Of a DNA stretch of 8,406 bases, positions 1-5,906 are shown in pieces. Both the position numbers and the translations under genes were made by a program. The notes under the pieces were generated by a model. It did not search any database and was not told the DNA's origin. It saw only the letters and a list, made by a program, of their open reading frames with translations. Source of the DNA: Alphaproteobacteria bacterium. GTDB lineage: Bacteria; Pseudomonadota; Alphaproteobacteria; Micavibrionales; UBA2020. Numbering within the stretch: the stretch's first letter is position 1; every line of letters starts with the position of its first letter. The stretch covers positions 1-8,406 of the forward strand of contig JADYYV010000066.1 of assembly GCA_020853455.1 (NCBI GenBank), written 5' to 3'.

Positions 1-139
1 CGCTCTGCACATATTCCATGAACAGTTCGCCGTCATCGGCACCGGTCAGGCTGCCCTCCACCAGCTTGGTCACCGCTTCGGGCGACAGCTTGGTTTTGTC
101 GTAAAAAATCTTGTCGGTGGTGGCGGTGTGTGAGGGCAT
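1..139 (-). CDS. tldD: TldD metalloprotease family protein, N-terminal fragment (runs off the left edge)
   Basis: Only the first 46 codons are present; the gene continues beyond position 1. TldD pairs with TldE/PmbA to form a zinc metallopeptidase that degrades unfolded peptides and matures some ribosomally made peptides. The visible N-terminus has the usual start of alphaproteobacterial TldD: a short helix (LSPEAVTKLVEGSL) followed by GADDGELFMEY, the first strand of the TldD/PmbA N-terminal fold. The HExxxH-type zinc motif lies in the missing part, so activity cannot be judged. The start is the ATG at 139 with AAGGAA (145-150, minus strand) five bases upstream. The gene is divergent from the block at 382. 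I saw no convincing promoter between 140 and 200. Identification rests on remembered family similarity. Confidence 0.8.
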   Translation of the reverse strand, partial: MPSHTATTDKIFYDKTKLSPEAVTKLVEGSLTGADDGELFMEYVQS

Positions 140-200
140 GGGAATTCCTTTTCTGGACATTCATAATGTAACATCCAAGCCCCGAAAGGCGAGTGTAAAG

Positions 201-284
201 CGTCATTCCCGCGAATGCGGGAATCCATGAGCTTTTGCTCACGGCGGCAGCTGCTGTTGGATCCCCGCTTGCGCGGGGATGACG
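201..284. repeat. REP/MITE-like palindromic doublet
   Basis: Two 27-base copies (201-227 and 258-284) lie in inverted orientation and match at 23 of 27 positions. Each copy is itself a hairpin: ATTCCCGC-gaat-GCGGGAAT in the first and ATCCCCGC-ttgc-GCGGGGAT in the second. The T/A pair of one stem is replaced by C/G in the other, so both stems are preserved. A third small hairpin (TGAGC-tttt-GCTCA, 228-241) lies between them. This is the widespread intergenic element whose accidental translations read like SSWIPAFAGMT and DSRIRGND. It is a non-coding repetitive element, probably mobilised in trans, and possibly acts as a transcript terminator or stabiliser between the divergent genes. Confidence 0.85.
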
Positions 285-323
285 CGGTTGTTTCCGTAAG
301 GAGATTCCGCGATTTCGTTAAAT

Positions 324-339
324 TTAACAATTATTTAAC
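324..339 (+). promoter_or_regulatory. CtrA-type binding site upstream of the 382 gene
   Basis: The sequence TTAA-CAATTAT-TTAAC is a perfect match to the alphaproteobacterial CtrA consensus TTAA-N7-TTAAC. It overlaps a perfect 12-base palindrome, GTTAAATTTAAC (317-328), which supplies an extra half-site. The box ends five bases before a TTGACT -35-like element, a position suited to a response regulator acting on the downstream promoter. Whether CtrA exists in this organism and binds here is inference. Confidence 0.55.
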
Positions 340-344
340 TGTTG

Positions 345-374
345 TTGACTCGCGCAGAGTCGCTTCGCTATTCG
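345..374 (+). promoter_or_regulatory. Putative sigma70 promoter of the 382 gene
   Basis: TTGACT (345-350) is followed after 18 bases by TATTCG (369-374). The -35 is good and the -10 is weak, which would suit activator dependence on the adjacent CtrA-type box. Transcription would start near 381, almost at the ATG at 382. No Shine-Dalgarno sequence is visible before that ATG, so the message may be leaderless. Confidence 0.4.
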
Positions 375-381
375 TACGGTC

Positions 382-1041
382 ATGAAGTTCGAAGACTCAC
401 CACTCTGGAATCATCCTCTTGTCGCGCAGACACGCAGCAGCGTCAGCCTTTCATCGGCCGACCTGAACGCCGTGCCGGCGGCGAAGGTGCTGCTGGCGGC
501 GGATGCGCTCGATCCCGTGACCGCGTCGTCGCTGATTGCGGCGAGCGGCAATATCCGCGGCAAGATCGAACCCTGCATCGCCGATGTGGTGAGCCTGCTG
601 CAATCGCCCAAGCTGCATGCGGAAGGCCCCGATTACCTGTTCAAGGCCGAAGACACCGCTGCGCTGAAAATCGTTATGGGCACGCTGATCGCGGAAACGA
701 CCGGCGAGGGCTTCAAGCGCACGCAGGCGATTGCGAGCCGCGCCGATGTGCAAAAAGGCATCGACATGATGGCGCAGATCGCCGAGCTGCTGGTGGAAAC
801 CGGCGCACATAACGCAATCGAGCCCAAGCTGGTCGAAAAATTCATCGAAGGCATCGAAAACATGAAGCCGCTGGCCGGCCATTCGCCGCGCCGCAAGATG
901 GTCAATGAAGCAGGCGCCGGCCTGAAATACGCCCTGATGCAGGGCAACGCCGCCGACATCGCCTATCATGCCCCCCGCATCGACCCCGTCAGCAACCACG
1001 CCGCGCTGAAACACATCGCGCGCGCGAAGCCGGGTCTATAA
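382..1041 (+). CDS. Unknown helical protein, single copy of a family repeated four times here (copy A)
   Basis: A 219-aa protein that I do not recognise. It has no signal peptide or membrane segment and is predicted to be almost entirely helical, soluble and cytoplasmic. It is a divergent paralog of the 2242 and 2928 proteins. Residues 11-20 match the family opening (HPLVAQTRSS against DPLVQVTVNS). Residues 41-60 contain the core ALDPVTASSLIAASGNIRG, where the other copies read LDS..AAVL.AEEM..G. Residues 64-120 follow the PxxIxxVVxLL...TGExFK pattern, and residues 137-182 match the closing PKLVEKFIEGIENM segment. The C-terminal 35 residues are unique to this copy. The ATG at 382 is supported because the domain begins near residue 1 in all paralogs. 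The stop is eight bases before the deacylase gene, suggesting one transcript. Function is unknown. Confidence 0.85.
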   Translation: MKFEDSPLWNHPLVAQTRSSVSLSSADLNAVPAAKVLLAADALDPVTASSLIAASGNIRGKIEPCIADVVSLLQSPKLHAEGPDYLFKAEDTAALKIVMGTLIAETTGEGFKRTQAIASRADVQKGIDMMAQIAELLVETGAHNAIEPKLVEKFIEGIENMKPLAGHSPRRKMVNEAGAGLKYALMQGNAADIAYHAPRIDPVSNHAALKHIARAKPGL

Positions 1042-1049
1042 ACTCCCGC

Positions 1050-2147
1050 ATGGATTACAAAAGCCTGATCATCAACAAATCCGCCCTTAAGCGGATTTTT
1101 TATATCTATATTCCCTTGGCTGCCGCGATTTATTTCCTGCTGCTGGGCGCGGCATGGCTGACCGACAAGCCGCCGTCGCCGCCGCTAGCGCTGGAGCAGT
1201 CTTTCGACGGCAAATTGCCCATCGTCTATGACGAGAATTACAACATGGGTTTCTTCTGCCTGGAAAACCTGCACCATTTCGACACGGCGAAATACCGTAA
1301 AATCCATGACGCCTTGGTTGCCGCACAGGCGGTCAAGCCCGAACAGTTTATTCCAGCCGCCATTCCTGACCGGAAAATGCTGGAGATCGCACAGACGCCC
1401 GAATATCTCGACAGCCTGTCATCTTCGGTGACGCTGGCGCGCATCATCGAGGTGAACGTGCTGAAGTTTTTCCCTTCGCACCTCAGCAACAACCTTATCC
1501 TGCAGCCGATGCTGTACCAGACAGGCGGCAGCCTGCTGGCGGCGCGCGCGGCGCTGAAATCCGGCTGGGCGATCAACCTCGGCGGCGGGTTCCATCATGC
1601 GGCGCGCGACAAGGGCGAGGGGTTCTGCGCCTTGGCCGATATCAGCCTGATCGTGAAATACCTGCGGCAGGAAAAACTGGCGCAGAAAATCATGATCGTC
1701 GATTTCGACGCGCATCAGGGCAACGGTTTCGGCAGGGATTTTACCGGCGACAGCGATGTCTTCATCGTCGATGCGTACAACAAGGATGTGTATCCGAAAG
1801 ACAGCGATGCCAAACGCGGCATTGATGTGGCGGTCGAGCTTGACGCCTTCACCGGCGACACCGAATATCTGCAGAAACTCCGCAAGGGGCTGGACAGGGC
1901 CTTCGCGGAATTCACGCCGGATTTCATTATCTATAACGCAGGCACGGATATTCTCGCGGGCGACCCGCTGGGGGCGCTGGATATCTCGCCGAAGGGGGTG
2001 GCGGCGCGGGATGAACTGGTCTTCGGCAAAGCGCTGGATGCGAAGATTCCGGTAGTGATGCTGCTGTCGGGCGGCTACCAGAAAACCAACGCACAGGTTA
2101 TTTCCGATAGCATCCTGAATTTAAAGGATAAATTTAAGATTTTTTGA
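1050..2147 (+). CDS. HDAC11-like (class IV) zinc deacylase with N-terminal membrane anchor
   Basis: A 365-aa protein closely resembling HDAC11. Hallmarks are GWAINLGGGFHH (172-183), DFDAHQGNG (218-226), YNAGTD (295-300) and LSGGYQKTNAQVISDSILNL (339-358). Predicted zinc ligands are D220, H222 and D300. H182 and H183 are the acid/base histidines, D218 is the charge-relay residue and Y343 the transition-state tyrosine, so the site looks complete. The family removes acyl groups from lysines, and HDAC11 prefers long fatty acyl groups. The true substrate here (protein, polyamine or lipidated group) is unknown. Residues 16-37 form one hydrophobic helix preceded by K4, K10, K14 and R15, which predicts a signal anchor with the enzyme on the periplasmic side; cleavage is possible. 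There is no clear ribosome site, and an eight-base gap to the previous stop suggests translational coupling. A terminator-like hairpin lies within codons 10-17. Confidence 0.92.
   Translation: MDYKSLIINKSALKRIFYIYIPLAAAIYFLLLGAAWLTDKPPSPPLALEQSFDGKLPIVYDENYNMGFFCLENLHHFDTAKYRKIHDALVAAQAVKPEQFIPAAIPDRKMLEIAQTPEYLDSLSSSVTLARIIEVNVLKFFPSHLSNNLILQPMLYQTGGSLLAARAALKSGWAINLGGGFHHAARDKGEGFCALADISLIVKYLRQEKLAQKIMIVDFDAHQGNGFGRDFTGDSDVFIVDAYNKDVYPKDSDAKRGIDVAVELDAFTGDTEYLQKLRKGLDRAFAEFTPDFIIYNAGTDILAGDPLGALDISPKGVAARDELVFGKALDAKIPVVMLLSGGYQKTNAQVISDSILNLKDKFKIF
1077..1101 (+). terminator. Intrinsic terminator-like hairpin inside the start of the deacylase gene
   Basis: A perfect eight-base stem (AAATCCGC / GCGGATTT) around the loop CCTTAA is followed directly by a T run (1096-1101). 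It lies 36 bases after the stop of the 382 gene, where that gene's terminator would be expected, but it is inside codons 10-17 of the deacylase reading frame. Ribosomes entering the deacylase gene would melt it, so it could act as a translation-dependent attenuator. The codons also encode the basic residues before the membrane helix, so chance is possible. Confidence 0.5.
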
Positions 2148-2170
2148 TACAAAATTGCGCAAGCTCCCAA

Positions 2171-2199
2171 TTGACAGAAGAATTGCACAGGCATATTAC
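2171..2199 (+). promoter_or_regulatory. Sigma70 promoter of the 2242/2928 gene pair
   Basis: A perfect TTGACA (2171-2176) with a 17-base spacer is followed by TATTAC (2194-2199, four of six consensus bases). The predicted start near 2206 leaves a leader of about 36 bases before the ATG at 2242. It lies in the 94-base gap after the deacylase stop, so the 2242 and 2928 genes can be expressed independently of the genes upstream. Confidence 0.7.
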
Positions 2200-2241
2200 T
2201 TTGCACTTCAACACCCCGTTACCCGTTGTGCAGGTAAAACC

Positions 2242-2901
2242 ATGTCGCTCAAGCTTTCCGATTTCCTGACCGATCCGCTGGTGCAGGTCACCGTCAACAG
2301 CCTCAGCAACGCCGAAGGCGTGCCGATGCTGAAGCAGTATCAGGTCGATAACAATCCCGTCATCCGCACGCTGGTCGATACCCGCGCGCTCGACAGCCAT
2401 ACCGCAGCCGTGCTGGCCGCCGAAGAAATGGTGCGCGGGCATGACAAAAAATTGTGGGAACCGCTGGTGCCGGAACCGATCCAGCATATCGTCGGCCTGT
2501 TGACCGCCGAAGTGACGTCGCCGATGGAAGGCCTTGCGCTGCTGGTGAAAGACGGCAGCCCATCCGCCCTTAAAATCGCGGCGGCGGGCGTGGCATTTGG
2601 TTCCACGGGCGAGACGTTCAAATCGGTCAAGCGCATGCTGAGCGCGGAAGACATGAGCCGTACCGCCGATATGCTCGTCACCACCTCGATCCCGCTGGTC
2701 GATAAACTGGCGGTCGAAAAAACCTTCCGCCACCTGTCGCCGCAGCTGCTCGGCCTGCTGGTCGAGGGCTTGAACAACCTGCAGCATCACGTGACCGACG
2801 CGGATGTGAAGAAAAACATGGATGCGTCGCTCAGCAATTTGAAAACCGAAGTGACGCGCGAAATCCAGCTGCCGAAAAACCCCAAAGCGCCCAAACCCTG
2901 A
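2242..2901 (+). CDS. Unknown helical protein, single copy of the four-copy family (copy B)
   Basis: A 219-aa soluble, helical protein of unknown function, the same length as copy A. It opens with SLKLSDFLTDPLVQVTVNSLS, matching SLKTTDVLTD at the start of the 2928 protein. That match fixes the start at this ATG rather than at the in-frame TTG at 2155, which lies upstream of the promoter. The signature TRALDSHTAAVLAAEEMVRG is at 47-66. The middle block (PEPIQHIVGLL, then SPMEGLALL and TGETFK) spans about 77-127, and the closing block LSPQLLGLLVEGLNNL is at 165-180. The last ten residues are a Pro/Lys tail. AGGT lies six bases before the ATG. The next paralog starts 26 bases downstream, probably in the same operon. 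No catalytic motif is visible, so it may be a binding or scaffold protein, but that is a guess. Confidence 0.9.
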   Translation: MSLKLSDFLTDPLVQVTVNSLSNAEGVPMLKQYQVDNNPVIRTLVDTRALDSHTAAVLAAEEMVRGHDKKLWEPLVPEPIQHIVGLLTAEVTSPMEGLALLVKDGSPSALKIAAAGVAFGSTGETFKSVKRMLSAEDMSRTADMLVTTSIPLVDKLAVEKTFRHLSPQLLGLLVEGLNNLQHHVTDADVKKNMDASLSNLKTEVTREIQLPKNPKAPKP

Positions 2902-2927
2902 ATTACTGTTTTTAGAAAGTTATTATC

Positions 2928-4328
2928 ATGGCCTCGCTCAAAACCACCGACGTCCTGACCGACAAATATGTTGAAACCATCATCGCCACGCTGTCGGCTA
3001 CGGACGGCATGCGGCAGGTGACGCAGTCGGATATCGACGAAAACCCCATCTTCACGCTGCTGGCAGAAACCGGCGCGCTCGACAGCAATGTCGCGGCGGT
3101 GCTGGTGGCGGAAGAGATGCTGGGCGGACGCGGCGATTTACCCGTACTGGCGAAGCTGCTGCCGCCCGCGATTGGCGAAGTGGTGACCCTGCTGCATGGC
3201 GACAATCAATCGCCGTTCAACGGCCTAGCGGCGATGATGGATTCCGGCAACGCGCTGGCGGCGAAGCTGGCGGTTTCCGCGCTGACGCTGGCGGGTGATG
3301 AAAGCCAGCTGGCGCAGGCGCGCGGCTTTTCCGATCCCGCGCAACTCGCCGAAATGGCGCGCGAGATGAGCGATGTGGCGGCGGAGATCATCGAAGGCGG
3401 CATCGCGCATGGATCTTTGCGTGGCCTGACGACCGAACTGGCCGAGAAATTCGTTGAATCGGTCGGCACGCTGACCGACATGGCCGGCGGCCAGACGCGC
3501 CTGAAACTGATGAACCAGACGCTCGACAAATTCCGCGCCGAAATGGCGCAGGGCGGCGTTTACCTCGCACCGGCGGGCGTCGCTGCGACCGCAACGCCGG
3601 CGGCGGAGCCGGGCGTTGTTGCTTCGCTCGCTTTCGACGACATCCTTGCCGATCCCATCGTCGTCAAGACGCTGAAGGCGCTGGGCGCGGATGTCAGCAC
3701 GGTCGATCCGTCCGAAATCAACAACCTCGATACCGCGCCGATCATCAACCTGCTGATCGAAACCAACTGCCTTGATTCCGTTTCCGCTGCCGTTCTGCTG
3801 GTCGATGACGCAACGCGCGGCCGCAGCCTGCGCAACCTGCCGAAGCCGGTTGCCGATGCCCTGTCCGTGCTGCATGACGAACAGGTGGTCTATAGCGGCC
3901 CTGCCGCGCTGCTGGCGACAGATAACGTGCATGTGCATAAAGTCACCTTCGCCGCTATCACATCGGCCATCACGGGCGACGAATTCAAGCAAGCACTGCC
4001 GGAAATGGACGCCTCCAGCCGCAAGCGCATGGTATCGGAAATGGCCGATGTCGGCGTGCAGCTGATCGAGCGCGTGACGGAAACCAATTCGTGGAAAGAA
4101 ATGTCGCCCGAACTGGTTGATCGTTTCACCAAAGGCCTCAGCGACCTTGCGAACCTCACCGAAGGCCGCGCGAGCAAGCGCCTGATCCAGACCGCCATCC
4201 AGATGCTGAAGGAAGACATCGCGGGCGAAACGGCCAAGGACATCACCACGCCCCCGAAAGCCGGTCTGCAGGACAACCTGCCCCCCGCGCCGAAACTGAA
4301 GCGCGGCCCGGGCGGTTTCAACGCTTAA
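2928..4328 (+). CDS. Unknown helical protein with two tandem copies of the family domain (copies C1 and C2)
   Basis: A 466-aa protein of unknown function made of two repeats of about 230 residues. In C1 (about 4-205) the signature TGALDSNVAAVLVAEEMLGG is at 48-67. In C2 (about 234-430) TNCLDSVSAAVLLVDDATRG is at 279-298. Both end with the same closing block: LTTELAEKFVESVGTL at 167-182 and MSPELVDRFTKGLSDL at 392-407, each followed by a basic segment. The linker (about 210-233) is Ala/Pro-rich and looks flexible. The C-terminus (442-466) is Pro-rich and basic. There is no signal peptide, membrane helix or enzyme motif. C1 is closer to copy B than C2 is. The ATG has only weak purine-rich sequence upstream (AGAAAG). 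The gene is probably co-transcribed with copy B, and internal duplication of a copy-B-like gene is the simplest origin. Confidence 0.92.
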   Translation: MASLKTTDVLTDKYVETIIATLSATDGMRQVTQSDIDENPIFTLLAETGALDSNVAAVLVAEEMLGGRGDLPVLAKLLPPAIGEVVTLLHGDNQSPFNGLAAMMDSGNALAAKLAVSALTLAGDESQLAQARGFSDPAQLAEMAREMSDVAAEIIEGGIAHGSLRGLTTELAEKFVESVGTLTDMAGGQTRLKLMNQTLDKFRAEMAQGGVYLAPAGVAATATPAAEPGVVASLAFDDILADPIVVKTLKALGADVSTVDPSEINNLDTAPIINLLIETNCLDSVSAAVLLVDDATRGRSLRNLPKPVADALSVLHDEQVVYSGPAALLATDNVHVHKVTFAAITSAITGDEFKQALPEMDASSRKRMVSEMADVGVQLIERVTETNSWKEMSPELVDRFTKGLSDLANLTEGRASKRLIQTAIQMLKEDIAGETAKDITTPPKAGLQDNLPPAPKLKRGPGGFNA

Positions 4329-4334
4329 GCCTCC

Positions 4335-4426
4335 GCCACCCCGCCGAAGGGCGGGGTCCGGCTCGGCCGTAAGGCCGCTTTATAAAGGCGCTTCGCGCGC
4401 CAGACCCCGCCCTTCGGCGGGGTGGC
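4335..4426. repeat. Large nested inverted repeat between convergent genes (possible bidirectional terminator)
   Basis: Positions 4335-4358 and 4403-4426 are perfect 24-base inverted complements. Between them are two more hairpins: CGGCC-gtaa-GGCCG (4364-4377, a GNRA-type loop) and GGCGC-ttcgc-GCGCC (4387-4401). The whole can fold as a long stem closing a two-hairpin junction. Each outer arm can also fold alone (CCCCGCC / GGCGGGG). It sits between the converging ends of the 2928 and pirin genes, so bidirectional termination is plausible, although no T run follows. A palindromic mobile element is the alternative. Confidence 0.8.
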
Positions 4427-4449
4427 AGCAATTCTTTCGCTTACGTTAT

Positions 4450-5316
4450 TTAAGGCAGCGGCACGAAGTCTTTATCGTCGCCCGGGATTTTTCCGAAGCG
4501 CTGGTGGCGCCAGTCGTCGCGCGCCTGCAACAGGCGTTCTTTCGAGCTTGAGACGAAATTCCAGTCGATATAGCGCGGCTCCGCCAGCGGGTCGCCGCCC
4601 AGCAGCATGACGGTGGAATCCTGTTCCGCCTCGATCGTCACGGCATCGCCGCTGGCGAAGACGGGCATGGTGGCGGCGGCAACGCGGTCGTCGCCGATGC
4701 GTAAAGCCCCCTTCACCAGATAGAGCGCCCGTTCGGCGTATTCCGTATCCAGCCGTATCGAACTGCCCGCAGGCATCGTGACGGCGGCATAAAACAGCGG
4801 GCTGTGGATTTTCACGGGCGCTTCATAGCCAAAGGCGCGGCCGGCGATGATGCGCACCGTCGCGCCGCCCAGATTGAATTCGGGCAGGCTGTCCGCGCCG
4901 TGATGGAAAAATTCGGGCGCACATTCCTCGAATTCCTTCGGCAGGGCGACCCAGCTTTGCAGGCCGTGGGCATCGTGGGGCTGCGATTTTTCGGCGGGTG
5001 TGGTGCGCTCCGAATGTGCGATGCCGCGCCCCGCCGTCATCCAGTTGACCGCGCCGGGCGTGATCGCCTGCGCGCTGCCCAGCGTGTCGCGGTGGAAAAT
5101 TTCGCCCGCGAAAAGATACGTGACGGTCGCAAGCCCGATATGCGGATGCGGCGCGACATCGATGCCCTGATGCGCATTAAAGTGTGCAGGCCCCATATGG
5201 TCGAGGAACACGAAGGGCCCGACCATCCGCCGCTTCACATAGGGCAGGATGCGGCGCACAGGCAGGCCGCCGATATCGGCTTCGCGCGGGGGTATGGTGA
5301 GGTCGATCTGCGTCAT
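4450..5316 (-). CDS. Pirin family protein
   Basis: A 288-aa bicupin protein of the pirin family, which includes quercetin 2,3-dioxygenases (YhhW type) and regulators that bind a single metal. The N-terminal cupin carries HPHIGLATVTYLFAGEIFHRD from residue 57 and TAGRGIAHSE at 94-103. The predicted metal ligands are H57, H59, H101 and E103, spaced as in human pirin, so metal binding should be intact. The C-terminal cupin (about 165-240) ends in MLLGGDPLAEP, typical of the family. Length is normal. The start is taken at the ATG at 5316, where the pirin fold begins; a TTG at 5364 would add 16 residues lying upstream of the promoter. Its substrate is not predictable. It is divergent from the ankyrin gene and convergent with the helical-family operon. 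Confidence 0.93.
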   Translation of the reverse strand: MTQIDLTIPPREADIGGLPVRRILPYVKRRMVGPFVFLDHMGPAHFNAHQGIDVAPHPHIGLATVTYLFAGEIFHRDTLGSAQAITPGAVNWMTAGRGIAHSERTTPAEKSQPHDAHGLQSWVALPKEFEECAPEFFHHGADSLPEFNLGGATVRIIAGRAFGYEAPVKIHSPLFYAAVTMPAGSSIRLDTEYAERALYLVKGALRIGDDRVAAATMPVFASGDAVTIEAEQDSTVMLLGGDPLAEPRYIDWNFVSSSKERLLQARDDWRHQRFGKIPGDDKDFVPLP

Positions 5317-5321
5317 GCCAC

Positions 5322-5351
5322 AGTATAGTTTTTTGCACCGCAAAATGACAA
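5322..5351 (-). promoter_or_regulatory. Promoter of the pirin gene
   Basis: Reading the minus strand, TTGTCA (5351-5346) and TATACT (5327-5322) are separated by 18 bases. Each matches five of six consensus bases. The -10 ends only five bases before the ATG at 5316, so transcription would start at or next to the start codon. There is no Shine-Dalgarno sequence, which fits a leaderless message. Confidence 0.55.
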
Positions 5352-5359
5352 CAAGGAGG

Positions 5360-5379
5360 GGCAAATATTCAATCTTGCC
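5360..5379. promoter_or_regulatory. Possible operator dyad between the divergent pirin and ankyrin promoters
   Basis: GGCAA-N10-TTGCC is a five-base inverted repeat centred between the two divergent -35 elements, and it overlaps the -35 of the ankyrin gene. The geometry suits a dimeric regulator such as a LysR- or TetR-type protein. The arms are short, so chance is a real possibility. Confidence 0.25.
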
Positions 5380-5402
5380 ATCCGCAGCACGGCGGTTATG
5401 AT
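5375..5402 (+). promoter_or_regulatory. Promoter of the ankyrin-repeat gene
   Basis: TTGCCA (5375-5380), a 16-base spacer and TATGAT (5397-5402) match the sigma70 consensus at five of six positions in each element. The predicted start near 5409 leaves a short leader that includes the ribosome site at 5412-5417. Confidence 0.5.
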
Positions 5403-5423
5403 GCTTTATCCAAAGGAAAAACC

Positions 5424-5876
5424 ATGTCGGAAGACAATCCAGAACTGGGCTACCAGCTCGTGACCGGCGCTGCGACGGGCATGATCGATATCGTGAACGA
5501 AGCGCTGGAGGCCGGCGCGAATGTGCATTTCGAGGATGACCTGGCCCTGCGCACCGCCAGCCTGATGGGCAACGCCTCCGTCGTGAAACTGCTGGTGGAG
5601 AAGGGGGCGAACGTCAATGCGTCCTCCGCCGAAGCCCTGCTTTATGCCGCCAAGTCGCAGGATAACGAACTTGTCGCCTTCCTGCTGTCCAAGGGCGCAT
5701 CGATCGACACCATGATGCGCGGCCACCGGCGCGAGGTGGATCAGGTGACGGTCGATACACTCGACCGGCACGAATCGCAGAAGCTGCGGGATGCCTTTGA
5801 AAAGAACTTTTCCAGAATACAGAAGCCTGAAACCGGTGATAAATTCAAATTACGGAAAAGACCGCCTTCTCCCTGA
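5424..5876 (+). CDS. Small ankyrin-repeat protein
   Basis: A 150-aa protein with about three ankyrin repeats: a degenerate first one (9-36, ending EALEAGANVHF), a clear second (37-67, LRTASLMGNASVVKLLVEKG then ANVNA) and a third (68-98, ALLYAAKSQDNELVAFLLSKG then ASID). Ankyrin repeats are protein-binding scaffolds, and no partner is evident. The tail (99-150) is charged, helical and then Lys/Arg/Pro-rich (KLRKRPPSP). There is no signal peptide, so it is probably cytoplasmic. The ATG has AAAGGA (5412-5417) six bases upstream. It is expressed from its own promoter, divergent from the pirin gene. No terminator is evident after the stop. Confidence 0.88.
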   Translation: MSEDNPELGYQLVTGAATGMIDIVNEALEAGANVHFEDDLALRTASLMGNASVVKLLVEKGANVNASSAEALLYAAKSQDNELVAFLLSKGASIDTMMRGHRREVDQVTVDTLDRHESQKLRDAFEKNFSRIQKPETGDKFKLRKRPPSP

Positions 5877-5906
5877 TTTCCCATGTAAATTTTGAGCAAG
5901 TGATAA

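Noticed and set aside
33..330. Minus-strand short frames reading like SSWIPAFAGMT and DSRIRGND
   Set aside because: These are translations of the palindromic repeat at 201-284, not proteins.
342..812. Plus-strand frame of 156 codons overlapping the start of the 382 gene
   Set aside because: Its product is Arg/Gly-rich with no family resemblance and is out of frame with the 382 gene, whose protein matches its paralogs; it is a shadow frame.
2121..2137. Second possible CtrA site (TTAA...TTAA) at the end of the deacylase gene
   Set aside because: The half-sites are nine bases apart instead of seven and lack the terminal C.
2112..2147. AT-rich inverted repeat and T run at the end of the deacylase gene as a terminator
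   Set aside because: The stem is six A/T pairs only (AATTTA / TAAATT), too weak for a confident call, and it lies within coding sequence.
2155..2241. Upstream TTG start giving copy B 29 extra residues
   Set aside because: It lies upstream of the TTGACA-N17-TATTAC promoter and adds sequence absent from paralogs; the ATG at 2242 aligns with the start of the 2928 protein.
3225..3992. Long open minus-strand frame (255 codons) opposite the 2928 gene
   Set aside because: High-GC codon bias opens antisense frames; the sense frame carries the repeated domain and the antisense product has no recognisable feature.
5317..5364. TTG start extending the pirin by 16 residues
   Set aside because: The extension overlaps the likely pirin promoter and is not typical of the family; the ATG at 5316 begins the conserved fold.
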